Assembly (NCBI RefSeq): GCF_002224125.1
Contig: NZ_NCSM01000022.1
Span: forward strand, 638,885-702,884
Length of the DNA: 64,000 bases
Direction of reading: 5' to 3'
Origin: Streptomyces sp. NBS 14/10
GTDB lineage: Bacteria; Actinomycetota; Actinomycetes; Streptomycetales; Streptomycetaceae
In this document: positions 38,855 to 46,951 of the stretch, piece by piece
How the letters are laid out: every line of letters starts with the position of its first letter
Position numbering within the stretch: position 1 is the first letter of the stretch
Notes under the pieces: generated by a model
Databases searched by the model: none
Told to the model about the DNA's origin: nothing
Seen by the model: the letters and a program-made list of their open reading frames with translations, nothing else
Translations under genes and position numbers: made by a program

Positions 38855-39906
38855 CGGGCGGCCGGGAAGGCGTCGGGGTGGAGCATCCGGGCGATCCGGT
38901 CGACGGCGATGTCATTGCTGGGCCCCAGGTACTTGGAGTCCGACAGAACGATGTAGCGCCCCGCCTTGGCGGCCGGCCACTGCGGGAACTGCCGCAGCAG
39001 CTTGCGCGCGTATCCCTCCGGATCCCGGTCCCGGTAGCTGATGACGACGAGCGCGTCGACGGGCTCGGCGGCGACCTTCTCCTTGCTGAGGTCCGCGAAG
39101 GTGTTCCGGGTGGCGGAGGAGAAGGCGTTGGAGCCGCCGGCCTTGGCCAGGATGTCGTTCCAGATGCCGTTGGCCGCGATCGCGCTGAAGTCGTTCGACC
39201 CCATGGACATGTTGGAGAACAGCACCATGACCCGGGGCCGTTTCCGGTCCTTCACCTTGGCCGCGACGGCGTCGATCTTCTGCCGGGAGGCGGCGATCAG
39301 CCGTCGCGCGCGGTCGTCCACGTGGAAGATCCGGCCCAGGTCGGTCAGCAGCCGGTAGCTGTCCGCGATCCGCATCCGGGAGGGGTCGTCGTCACAGCCC
39401 GCCGGGGAGATATAGGTGTTGGCGCCGGTCGAGGCGAGGTCGTCGCGGGTGGCGAAGCCGTTCTCCGCCCGGAAGCCGTACGAGGTGGTGGACAGCACGG
39501 TGTCGGGGCGCAGGCCGAGCATCGTCTCGCGGGGGATGTCGGTGGCACCCCCCTGGTCGATACCGCGGGCCGGCAGCTGCGCGATCGCCCGCGCCCGGCC
39601 CTTGACCTCGGACATTCCATAGGACTGTGCGTTGGCCACCACGCGGTCGCCGAGACCGAGGGCGAGCAGGGAGGACACCTCGGCCACCGAGGCGCCGTTC
39701 ATCACGACCACCCGGCTGGGCGGCTCGCGGTAGGTGGTGGTCCGCCCGCAGTTCTCCAGGGTCACGGGGTAGCCGGCCCGGGCGCCGCCCGCCCCCGGGG
39801 AGGCGTCCGGGCTCTGAGCCGGGCCGCCGCAGGCCACGGCGGCCAGACAGAGGGCTCCAGCGAGTGCGGCGGCGGGCCTGGGCGCGGTGGATCGTATCCG
39901 TGACAT
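38851..39906 (-). CDS. iron-siderophore/cobalamin-type ABC substrate-binding lipoprotein
   Basis: 351 aa, FecB/BtuF-like fold. Signal peptide and lipobox end at Cys26 (CLAAVACGG). The mature part has VTLENCGRTTTYREPPSRVVVMNG and lobe-connecting helix features. A pair of cysteines in the mature protein (ENCGR; SPAGCDDDPS) might form a disulphide. AAGGA lies 6 bases before the ATG. First gene of binding protein-permease-ATPase; the ligand is unknown, and no iron box or riboswitch was found upstream. Confidence 0.9.
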   Translation of the reverse strand: MSRIRSTAPRPAAALAGALCLAAVACGGPAQSPDASPGAGGARAGYPVTLENCGRTTTYREPPSRVVVMNGASVAEVSSLLALGLGDRVVANAQSYGMSEVKGRARAIAQLPARGIDQGGATDIPRETMLGLRPDTVLSTTSYGFRAENGFATRDDLASTGANTYISPAGCDDDPSRMRIADSYRLLTDLGRIFHVDDRARRLIAASRQKIDAVAAKVKDRKRPRVMVLFSNMSMGSNDFSAIAANGIWNDILAKAGGSNAFSSATRNTFADLSKEKVAAEPVDALVVISYRDRDPEGYARKLLRQFPQWPAAKAGRYIVLSDSKYLGPSNDIAVDRIARMLHPDAFPAAR

Positions 39907-40277
39907 GCGGGTTCCTTGGGGTGGGGCGGGTGTCCGTCCCAGTAGTCGCGGCGGAGCCCGTCTGAGTTCCCCAAGAACACACGGCACACTTCACGAGCCC
40001 GCCACGGGCCCCGGCGCCGCCCGTGGAATCCGGTCGGACGCCCGCCGCGTGCCTCCGCGATCCGCGCCCGCCCGGAGCCGTCCGGGCGCGTCCTTCCGAA
40101 GGGTGATCGTCTTCTCACCCGGCGACCGCCGGCGCCCGGCCGGCCCCGCTCGATCACCCCTCTGACCCCGCTCATTACCATTTCTTTGCCATTCGGTAGG
40201 GTGTGGGGGGACGTCACCGGCCGGCACCGGCCGCCGTACGTCCACCGGTAAGTGGCACATACGACGGAAGGATGGCC
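39907..40277. other. 371-bp intergenic region
   Basis: Divergent promoter region for the FecB-like importer and the antiporter pair. I see no iron-regulator box (TTAGGTTAGGCTAACCTAA type) and no convincing cobalamin riboswitch. There is an AT-richer patch at 40166-40205 (CATTACCATTTCTTTGCCATT), which could hold the promoter for the rightward genes. Confidence 0.5.
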
Positions 40278-40763
40278 GTGGGCGCTCCGCGGATCAGCAG
40301 CACGCCGTTGCCCGGAATCGGTGTCCGTTACGACCTGACCACGCGAGAACACCGCCGACTGTCGGTGGTCGCGCATCGCGACGGCGGGCGGACCCTGAGC
40401 TCGTATCACGAGGACGATCCCGACGAGTGCGCCATGTCGGTGCGGCTGACGGCGAAGGAGGCGGAGGCGGTCATCGACGCGCTGATGCCCACCCACCACA
40501 GCCCGGCGCTGCTGTCCACGACCGAGCTGGGGCTGGTTGCCGAGCGCGTCGAGCTGTCGTCCGGCTCGTACTGGAACGGACGGGTGCTGGGCGAGACGCG
40601 GATGCGGACCGAGACCGGCGCCTCGATCGTGGCAGTGCTGCGCCTCGCGGAAGCCATCCCCTCCCCGACGCCGGACTTCCGGCTGGCCGGCGGCGACACC
40701 CTGATCGTGATCGGCACCCGCGAAGGCGTGGAAACGGCCGCGGCGATACTTGGGCGGGAGTGA
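40278..40763 (+). CDS. TrkA-C domain regulatory subunit of a cation:proton antiporter (KhtT-like)
   Basis: 161 aa. The N-terminal part resembles KhtT; the C-terminal TrkA-C domain (GASIVAVLRLAEAIPSPTPDFRLAGGDTLIVIGTREG) binds a small ligand such as a nucleotide or cyclic-di-AMP in relatives. It should gate the antiporter made by the next gene, three bases downstream. GTG at 40278 is preferred to ATG at 40272 because GGAAGG lies six bases before the GTG but abuts the ATG. Confidence 0.88.
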   Translation: MGAPRISSTPLPGIGVRYDLTTREHRRLSVVAHRDGGRTLSSYHEDDPDECAMSVRLTAKEAEAVIDALMPTHHSPALLSTTELGLVAERVELSSGSYWNGRVLGETRMRTETGASIVAVLRLAEAIPSPTPDFRLAGGDTLIVIGTREGVETAAAILGRE

Positions 40764-40766
40764 TCG

Positions 40767-42029
40767 ATGCACTCCTCCGCTCTTTTCCTGATCGAGTTCG
40801 GTGCGGTCATCCTGGGCCTGGGCCTGCTGGGCCGGCTGGCCGGACGTTTTCAGTTCTCCCCGATCCCGCTGTATCTGCTGGCCGGTCTCGCCTTCGGCGA
40901 AGGCGGTCTGCTGCCGCTGGGGGCCAGTGAGGAGTTCGTGGCGATCGGCGCCGAGATCGGCGTGATCCTGCTGCTGCTCATGCTCGGGCTCGAGTACACC
41001 GCCAGCGATCTGGTCAGCAATCTCAAGACCCAGTACCCGGCCGGTCTGGTCGACGCCACGCTCAACGCCCTGCCCGGCGCCGCCATGGCGCTGCTGATGG
41101 GCTGGGGCCCGGTGGCCGCGGTGGTGCTGGCCGGAGTGACCTGGATCTCCTCGTCCGGCGTCATCGCCAAGGTCCTGGGCGACCTGGGCCGCCTCGGCAA
41201 CCGCGAGACCCCGGTCATCCTGTCCATCCTGGTCCTCGAAGACCTGGCGATGGCCGTCTATCTGCCGATCATCACCGCCCTGCTGGCGGGGGTGAGCGTG
41301 GCGGCGGGCAGCCTCACGCTGGCCATCGCGCTCGGCGTGGCCGGTCTGGTGCTCTTCCTGGCCGTGCGCTACGGCCGGCTCATCTCGCGCTTCGTCTCCA
41401 GCGACGACCCGGAGAAGCTGCTGCTGGTGGTGCTGGGGCTGACCCTGCTGATCGCCGGGATCGCCCAGCAGCTCCAGGTGTCGGCGGCCGTGGGCGCGTT
41501 CCTGGTCGGCATCGCGCTGTCCGGGGAGGCGGCCGAGGGCGCGCACAACCTGCTCAGCCCGCTACGGGATCTGTTCGCGGCCGTGTTCTTCGTCTTCTTC
41601 GGCCTGCACACCGACCCGGCGAGCATCCCGCCGGTCCTGCTGCCCGCCCTCGCGCTGGCCGCCGTCACCGCCTGTACGAAGGTCGCCACCGGCTACTGGG
41701 CGGCGAAGCGCGCCGGGATCTCCGTCAAGGGCCGCTGGCGCGCGGGCGGCACCCTGGTCGCCCGGGGCGAGTTCTCCATCGTCATCGCAGGGCTCGCCGT
41801 CACGGCCGGTATCGAACCGGAGCTGGGGCCGCTGGCCACGGCGTACGTGCTGATCCTGGTGATCCTCGGCCCGCTCACCGCCCGCTACACCCAGCCCCTC
41901 GCCATGCGGCTGACCGGCCGGCGCAAGCCCACCGAGCCGGCGGCCCAAGCCGAGGTGGCCGGGACGGTCGAGGCAGTGGAGGCCGCCGAGGAGCCACGGG
42001 AGGCCGTGGACCAGCGCGGCGGCCACTGA
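40767..42029 (+). CDS. cation:proton antiporter, CPA2 family (KhtU/KefB-like)
   Basis: 420 aa, twelve or so membrane helices. LEYTASDLVSNLK and GVTWISSSGVIAKVLGDLGRL are CPA2 family blocks; VLEDLAMAVYLPI contains the charged LED cluster of the ion site. The C-terminal 40 residues are acidic and soluble, with Glu/Ala repeats. Expels potassium or sodium in exchange for protons, in complex with the TrkA-C protein. GGAG lies six bases before the ATG. Confidence 0.93.
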   Translation: MHSSALFLIEFGAVILGLGLLGRLAGRFQFSPIPLYLLAGLAFGEGGLLPLGASEEFVAIGAEIGVILLLLMLGLEYTASDLVSNLKTQYPAGLVDATLNALPGAAMALLMGWGPVAAVVLAGVTWISSSGVIAKVLGDLGRLGNRETPVILSILVLEDLAMAVYLPIITALLAGVSVAAGSLTLAIALGVAGLVLFLAVRYGRLISRFVSSDDPEKLLLVVLGLTLLIAGIAQQLQVSAAVGAFLVGIALSGEAAEGAHNLLSPLRDLFAAVFFVFFGLHTDPASIPPVLLPALALAAVTACTKVATGYWAAKRAGISVKGRWRAGGTLVARGEFSIVIAGLAVTAGIEPELGPLATAYVLILVILGPLTARYTQPLAMRLTGRRKPTEPAAQAEVAGTVEAVEAAEEPREAVDQRGGH

Positions 42030-42054
42030 CCGGCCGGCCCGCGGCCCGGCCGCG

Positions 42055-42537
42055 TCACCTTCCCGGCATGTCCCCGCGGGGAAAGCGCAGGGACATCCAT
42101 TGGTCCGGCTTGTCCAGGGGTGTGAAGCCGACCTTCTCGTACACCCCGTGGGCGTCGTGCGTCGCGAGCAGCATGCGCCGCAGCCCCAAGGGCGCCAGGT
42201 GGTCGCGGACGGCCGTGACGAGCGCGGTGCCGAGGCCCGTCCCGCGCGCGGACCGGTCGACGTAGACATCGCACAGCCAGGCGAAGGTGGCGTGGTCGGT
42301 GACGACCCGGGCGTACGCGACCTGGGCGCCCGAGGCCGTGTCGTACGCGCCGAAGTTGAGCGAACCGGCGATTGCGCGGTCCTGCTTCTCGCGGGTGCGG
42401 CCCAGCGCCCAGTAGGCGTCGGTGGACAGCCAGTGGTGGATACGGGCCGCGTCGAGGCGGGACGGGTCGGTGGATATCTCATAGCCGTCGGCGGCCGGTC
42501 GGCCGTTCGTATCACTCATGTCACTCATGTCGCTCAT
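42055..42537 (-). CDS. GNAT-family N-acetyltransferase
   Basis: 160 aa. Acetyl-CoA loop: VDRSARGTGLGTALVTAVRDHLAPLG (the Q/RxxGxG/A motif is RGTGLG). LATHDAHGVYEKVGFTPL is the usual C-terminal block. Acceptor substrate unknown. The N-terminus reads MSDMSDMSD, three 9-nt repeats each with ATG, so the start could be 42537, 42528 or 42519. Convergent with the antiporter gene. Confidence 0.88.
   Translation of the reverse strand: MSDMSDMSDTNGRPAADGYEISTDPSRLDAARIHHWLSTDAYWALGRTREKQDRAIAGSLNFGAYDTASGAQVAYARVVTDHATFAWLCDVYVDRSARGTGLGTALVTAVRDHLAPLGLRRMLLATHDAHGVYEKVGFTPLDKPDQWMSLRFPRGDMPGR
42511..42537 (-). repeat. 9-nt repeat x3 at the GNAT start
   Basis: Three 9-base units encoding Met-Ser-Asp (ATGAGCGAC, ATGAGTGAC, ATGAGTGAT) give three alternative in-frame starts. 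Confidence 0.9.
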
Positions 42538-42631
42538 GGCGGGAGGCTCGCAGGTCAGAGGGGCGGCGTCGAGAGGTTTTCGGCACGTATTCGGCACGTG
42601 AGGGATCCGGCGTGAGAGATCCTGCGCGCCG

Positions 42632-44080
42632 TCAGCCCAGCACCTCGTCGCAGGCGGTGCGGAGCCGGCGCAGCCCCTCCGCCAGCTCGCCCGCGCTCGC
42701 CGCCGAGGCGAAGCCCAGCCGCAGATGCGGGGCGGGCGGTTCGGCGCAGAAGTACGGGCGGCCGGGCGCGACGGCGACCCCGGCACGCTGGGCGGCGGCC
42801 GTCAGCGCGGCCTCGTCGGCGCCGTCGGGCAGCCGCAGCCACAGGTGGAAGCCGCCGGGCGGGACATGGCGCAGGGCGAGTTCGGGGAAGTCCCGCCGCA
42901 CACCTGTGGCCAGGGCCTCCCGGCGGATGCGCAACTCGGCGGCGACGGTGCGCAGATGGCGGGTCCAGGCGGGCGAGCCGACGAGTTCGAGCGCCGCCTC
43001 CTGAAGCGGGCGCGGCACGAAGAAGCTGTCGACGACCTGGATGGCGCGCAGCCGCTCCAGCGCGGGGCCGCGGGCGGTGAGCGCGCCCACCCGCAGACTG
43101 GCCGAGGTGACCTTGGTGAGCGAGCAGACGTGGACGACTACTCCGTCGGGGTCGTCCGCGGCCAGGGTCGCGGGCAGCGGCCCCGCGTCCTCGTGGGCGA
43201 GGCGGCGCGCGAAGTCGTCCTCGATCACGAACGCGCCCGCCTCCCGGGCCACCCGCAGCACCTCGCGGCGCCGTTCGGCGGAGAGCACCGCGCCGGTCGG
43301 GTTCTGGAAGAGCGGCTGGCAGAGGAAGACCCGTGCCCCGCTCGTACGGAGGGCCTGTTCGAGCAGGTCGGTGCGGACCCCGTCGGCGTCCACGGGGACC
43401 GGGACCGGGCGCAGCCCGAAGGCGCGGGCGGCGGCGATCGCCCCGGGGTAGGTGGGGGACTCGACGAGCACGGGCGCGCCGGGCGGCGCGAGGGCGCGCA
43501 GCGCGGTGGTCAGCGCGCTCTGGCCGCCCGCGGTGATCAGTACCTCGGAGGGGGCGAGGGCCCCGCCGCCGATCTCGGCCGCGAACCATGCGCGCAGTTC
43601 GGGCAGCCCCTCGATCGGCGGGCGGTCCCAGGCGCCGGGCCGCCGCCCGGCGCGGGCGAGCGCGGCGGCCAGCGCCCGCTCCGGCTGGAGCGAGGGGTGG
43701 AGATAGCCGCCGTGCAGTTCGAGGGCGCCGGGCGGCGGGACAGCCAGGGTCATCAGCACGCCGGAGGCGTCGACCGAGCGCGGGACCGACTCCCCGGACG
43801 TCTCGACGCTGAGGGCCACCTCCTGCCAGGAGGTGTCGCCCGGGCGCGGCGCCTCCTCGCCCGCCCTCGGCCGGGTGGCCCGGAAGGCCCCGGCGCCGGG
43901 GCGGGTGACCACAAGCCCCTCGGCGCGGAGTGCGGCGAGGGCGCGGGAGACGGTCACCGGGCTCACCCGGTAGCGGTCCACCAGGGCCCGGCTGGACGGC
44001 AGCTTCTCACCTGGAGAGTAGCGGTTCAGCTCCGCACGGAGAATGCTCGCCAGTTCGGCCACACTGCTACGCTCTTGCAT
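42632..44080 (-). CDS. MocR-type regulator (GntR domain plus aminotransferase domain)
   Basis: 482 aa. N-terminal GntR winged helix (LPSSRALVDRYRVSPVTVSRALAALRAEG) fused to a fold-type I aminotransferase domain, with PLP lysine Lys323 in CSLTKVTSASLRVG and the FQNPTG block. PdxR/MocR-type proteins act as PLP- or ligand-sensing regulators. Divergent from the EamA exporter at 44121, which it probably controls; the two likely starts lie only 40 bases apart. ATG 44080; an upstream extension of the frame overlaps the exporter and is not real. Confidence 0.93.
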   Translation of the reverse strand: MQERSSVAELASILRAELNRYSPGEKLPSSRALVDRYRVSPVTVSRALAALRAEGLVVTRPGAGAFRATRPRAGEEAPRPGDTSWQEVALSVETSGESVPRSVDASGVLMTLAVPPPGALELHGGYLHPSLQPERALAAALARAGRRPGAWDRPPIEGLPELRAWFAAEIGGGALAPSEVLITAGGQSALTTALRALAPPGAPVLVESPTYPGAIAAARAFGLRPVPVPVDADGVRTDLLEQALRTSGARVFLCQPLFQNPTGAVLSAERRREVLRVAREAGAFVIEDDFARRLAHEDAGPLPATLAADDPDGVVVHVCSLTKVTSASLRVGALTARGPALERLRAIQVVDSFFVPRPLQEAALELVGSPAWTRHLRTVAAELRIRREALATGVRRDFPELALRHVPPGGFHLWLRLPDGADEAALTAAAQRAGVAVAPGRPYFCAEPPAPHLRLGFASAASAGELAEGLRRLRTACDEVLG

Positions 44081-44120
44081 GAGAGCCCAAGATAGCGCTA
44101 CTGCGAGCGGAACGATAGCG

Positions 44121-45140
44121 GTGAGCGGTGGCGCCGAGCCGCGCCCCGCTGCCCGGCCCCCGCTCGTCCGCCCCCGCCCCGCACCGTCCCCCGTCCGCCG
44201 CGGGGGCGTCCTCGGCACCGTCATGGCCGCGCTGGGCGTGGCCGCGTTCTCCCTGACCTTCCCCGCCACCGCCTGGGGTCTCGAGGGCCTGGGCCCCTGG
44301 TCGCTGGTCGGCTGCCGGCTCGCCCTGGCCGGGCTGGTCGCGGGCGGCGCGCTGGCCGCCCTGCGCGTCCCGCCGCCCGGCCGCCGCCACTGGCCCGGTC
44401 TGCTGGTGGTCGCCGGGGGCGTCGTCTTCGGCTTCCCGCTGCTGTCCACGCTCGCGCTGCGGACCTCCACCACCTCGCACGCCGCCGTGGTCGTCGGCCT
44501 GCTGCCGCTGACCACGGCCGTCTACGCGGCGGTGCGCACCGGCTCCCGCCCCACCCCCCGGTTCTGGACCGCGGCCGTCGTCGGCGCGGCGGTGATCGTC
44601 GTCTTCGCGCTGCAGCAGAGCGGCGGCGCGCCGACCGTTGGGGATCTATATCTGTTCGGCGCGCTGCTGGTGTGCGCGGCGGGCTACGGGGAAGGCGCCC
44701 GGCTGGCGGGCCATATGCCGGGCTGGCAGGTGATCGGCTGGGCGCTGGTGGCCTGTCTGCCGCTGTCGGTGGCGGGCGCGGCGGTCGCCATGACCACCGA
44801 GCCCGTACACCTGACGGCGCACGCCGTCGCCGGGGCGCTGTGGCTGGCCCTGGGCTCCCAGTTCCTGGGTCTGGTGGTCTGGTACCGCGGGATGGCCGCC
44901 ATCGGCGTGGCCAGGGCCAGCCAACTCCAGCTGGCCCAGCCCCTGCTCACCCTCGTGTGGTCCGTACTCCTCCTGGGCGAACACCTGACCTGGGCCGCGC
45001 CCGCCGCCGCCGTGGCCGTCCTGGTCTGCATCGGGGTGACACAGCGGGCGTCGACCGGTGCGAAACGGGTACCGGAAGGCGCGAAGCGGGTACCGGAAGG
45101 CGCGGACCCGGCAGGAGCAAACCCGGAGGAGCGGCCATAA
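44121..45140 (+). CDS. EamA/DMT-superfamily exporter
   Basis: 339 aa, ten membrane helices in two EamA repeats (VLGTVMAALGVAAFSLTF, then LGSQFLGLVVWYRGMAAIGVARA). Exports amino acids or other metabolites. GTG at 44121 (MSGGAEPRPA) is taken as start; ATG at 44079 is possible but would overlap the MocR start. The C-terminal tail holds a duplicated AKRVPEG motif (45060-45101). Divergent from the MocR-type regulator. Confidence 0.87.
   Translation: MSGGAEPRPAARPPLVRPRPAPSPVRRGGVLGTVMAALGVAAFSLTFPATAWGLEGLGPWSLVGCRLALAGLVAGGALAALRVPPPGRRHWPGLLVVAGGVVFGFPLLSTLALRTSTTSHAAVVVGLLPLTTAVYAAVRTGSRPTPRFWTAAVVGAAVIVVFALQQSGGAPTVGDLYLFGALLVCAAGYGEGARLAGHMPGWQVIGWALVACLPLSVAGAAVAMTTEPVHLTAHAVAGALWLALGSQFLGLVVWYRGMAAIGVARASQLQLAQPLLTLVWSVLLLGEHLTWAAPAAAVAVLVCIGVTQRASTGAKRVPEGAKRVPEGADPAGANPEERP
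45060..45101 (+). repeat. 21-nt duplication in the exporter tail
   Basis: Two 21-base units differing at a single base encode AKRVPEG twice, in frame, near the C-terminus of the EamA protein. Confidence 0.85.
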
Positions 45141-45194
45141 ACTGGCCTCAGGGACCGCAATACCCTCCGGGGCACCGGACAGGAGGTCACGCGT

Positions 45195-45401
45195 ATGGAG
45201 GCGACGGTAGGCGACAAGCTGCTGGTACACGGCAGGGTTGTCGGAATTCACGACCGGACCGCGGAGATCATCGAGGTACTCGGGGACCACGGGACCCCGC
45301 CGTACCGCGTCCGCTACGAGGACGACGGCCACGAGTGCCTTGTCTCCCCCGGCCCGGATTCGGTCGTGCGTCACCTGCCCACCGGGCGCCCGCGGCCGTA
45401 G
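45195..45401 (+). CDS. DUF1918 domain protein
   Basis: 68 aa. GDKLLVHGRVVGIHDRTAEIIEVLG followed by RVRYEDDGHECLVSPGPDSVV is the DUF1918 SH3-like beta barrel, common in Streptomyces and of unknown function. An AGGAGG lies about 9 bases before the ATG. It sits alone, convergent with the GH10-like gene. Confidence 0.88.
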   Translation: MEATVGDKLLVHGRVVGIHDRTAEIIEVLGDHGTPPYRVRYEDDGHECLVSPGPDSVVRHLPTGRPRP

Positions 45402-45426
45402 CACCGGCCCGGGCTGCTCAGCGGGG

Positions 45427-46677
45427 TCAGCGGGGCGGACGCACGCGATACGGGTAGTGGTCGGCGACCACGCGCGCCATGGCGCCGTTGCGGTCGGCGG
45501 CCACTTCCTTCGCGGAGAAGTACACGTTGCCCCGCACCTCCGGATAGTCCCGGTCGAAGGTGAGGTGCCGGGACAGCTCCGCCGGGTCCTGCCAGGGCGC
45601 GGGCTGCGCCGGGTCCCCCGCCTTGTACAGCGCCTCGCCGATGTAGAGGTCCACGCCGGTGCCCCGCACCGTCTCCGCCCACCAGGGCACCAGCTTGGCG
45701 TAGTCGGCGGCGGCGAAGCCGATGTTCCAGTACACCTGCGGGACGATGTAGTCGATCCACGCCTCGCGGACCCATTTACGCGTGTCCGCGTACAGGTCGT
45801 CGTAGGTCTGCACCCCGGCCCGGGTGTCGGAGCCCTGCGGGTCGGTGGCCTGGTTGCGCCAGACGGCGAAGGGGCTGATCCCGAACCGCACCCGCGGGTC
45901 GAGCCGCTTGATGCGCACGGCGGTCTCGCGCACCAGCCGGTCGATGTTGTCCCGCCGCCAGGCGGCCCGGTCCGGGAACCCCGCGCCGTGGCGCTCGTAC
46001 GCTGCGTCGTCGTCGAAGACCTGGCCCGCCACCGGATAGGGGTAGAAGTAGTCGTCCCAGTGGACGGCGTCGACGTCATAGCGCGCCACCGCGTCCAGCA
46101 TCGCGTCCTGGACGAAGCGGCGGACCTCGGGCAGGCCCGGGTTGTAGTAGAGCTTGCCGCCGTACGGCACCACCCACTCCGGGTGCAGCCGCGCGGGGTG
46201 CGTGGGGGCCAGCCGAGTGGGGTCGGTGTGGTTGGCGACGCGGTACGGATTGAACCAGGCGTGCAGTTCGAGGCCGCGCCGGTGGGCCTCGCGCACGGCG
46301 GTGCCCAGCGGGTCCCAGCCCGGGTCGCGGCCCTGGACGCCGGTGAGGTATTCGGCCCACGGCTCGTACCGGGAGGGCCACAGCGCGTCGGCGGTGGGCC
46401 GGACCTGGAAGACCACCGCGTTCAGCCGGCGCTCGACCGCGGTGTCCAGGAAGGCGAGCAGTTCGGCGCGCTGCTCGGCGGCGGTCAGGCCGGGCTTGGA
46501 GGGCCAGTCCCGATTGGCGACGCTGGCCAGCCACATCCCGCGGAACTGACGCTTGAGCTGCCCGCCGCTCCCCCGCGCCTCCTCGCGCCCGTACGCCGCC
46601 GTCGAACCCGTCGTGACGGTCGCGGCCAGCGCTCCGACGGCCGCGACCGTCAGTCCCCTGCGCGTGATCTGCCCCAT
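45427..46677 (-). CDS. secreted glycosyl-hydrolase-like protein (GH10-like/DUF187 family)
   Basis: 416 aa. A Tat-type signal (TRRGLTVAAVGALAATVTTG) leads a TIM-barrel domain starting RQFRGMWLASVANRDWPSK and containing AVFQVRPTADALW, ELHAWFNPYRVANHT, and AVHWDDYFYPYPV. The family acts on peptidoglycan or polysaccharide; exact activity is unknown. ATG at 46677 is selected because it exposes the twin-arginine signal; longer frames lack a ribosome site. Divergent from the GH74 gene across the CebR-type operator. Confidence 0.88.
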   Translation of the reverse strand: MGQITRRGLTVAAVGALAATVTTGSTAAYGREEARGSGGQLKRQFRGMWLASVANRDWPSKPGLTAAEQRAELLAFLDTAVERRLNAVVFQVRPTADALWPSRYEPWAEYLTGVQGRDPGWDPLGTAVREAHRRGLELHAWFNPYRVANHTDPTRLAPTHPARLHPEWVVPYGGKLYYNPGLPEVRRFVQDAMLDAVARYDVDAVHWDDYFYPYPVAGQVFDDDAAYERHGAGFPDRAAWRRDNIDRLVRETAVRIKRLDPRVRFGISPFAVWRNQATDPQGSDTRAGVQTYDDLYADTRKWVREAWIDYIVPQVYWNIGFAAADYAKLVPWWAETVRGTGVDLYIGEALYKAGDPAQPAPWQDPAELSRHLTFDRDYPEVRGNVYFSAKEVAADRNGAMARVVADHYPYRVRPPR

Positions 46678-46951
46678 CCTCGCTCCTCGCTCGCTCGCCT
46701 GTCGATCGTGGCTAACTCCCGCCGATGATGCGGGTCTTACGGCCGCGCGGCAATCCTTCCCACCCTTCCGGACCACTTGGCTCTTAACCGCCACGCCCTC
46801 TTGACGTCACTCTTCTCGCCCGGTCATCCGGCCGCTAGCATCGGTGGTACGCACATATGGGAGCGCTCCCAAGCCCGGACACGGACAGACCCGCACAGAC
46901 CCGCCCCCGTACCGCCGCGGCCCGCGGCGGATGCCCGGAGAGGAAGTTCCC
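46678..46951. other. intergenic region between divergent glycosidase genes
   Basis: Contains the CebR-type palindrome at 46858-46871 and a possible -10 (TAGCAT at 46836-46841) for the GH74 gene. No gene is seen. Confidence 0.6.
46858..46871. promoter_or_regulatory. CebR-type operator (perfect palindrome)
   Basis: TGGGAGCGCTCCCA is identical to the CebR box known in Streptomyces, where CebR represses cello-oligosaccharide genes and is released by cellobiose/cellotriose. It lies 81 bases upstream of the GH74 start and just after a TAGCAT -10-like hexamer, so it would block initiation. Confidence 0.85.

Noticed and set aside
39907..40150. Possible cobalamin riboswitch ahead of the FecB-like gene
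   Set aside because: Fragments such as GGAACTCAGACGGG and GACCGGATTCC recall parts of the element, but the B12 box order and CCACTG core are not found.
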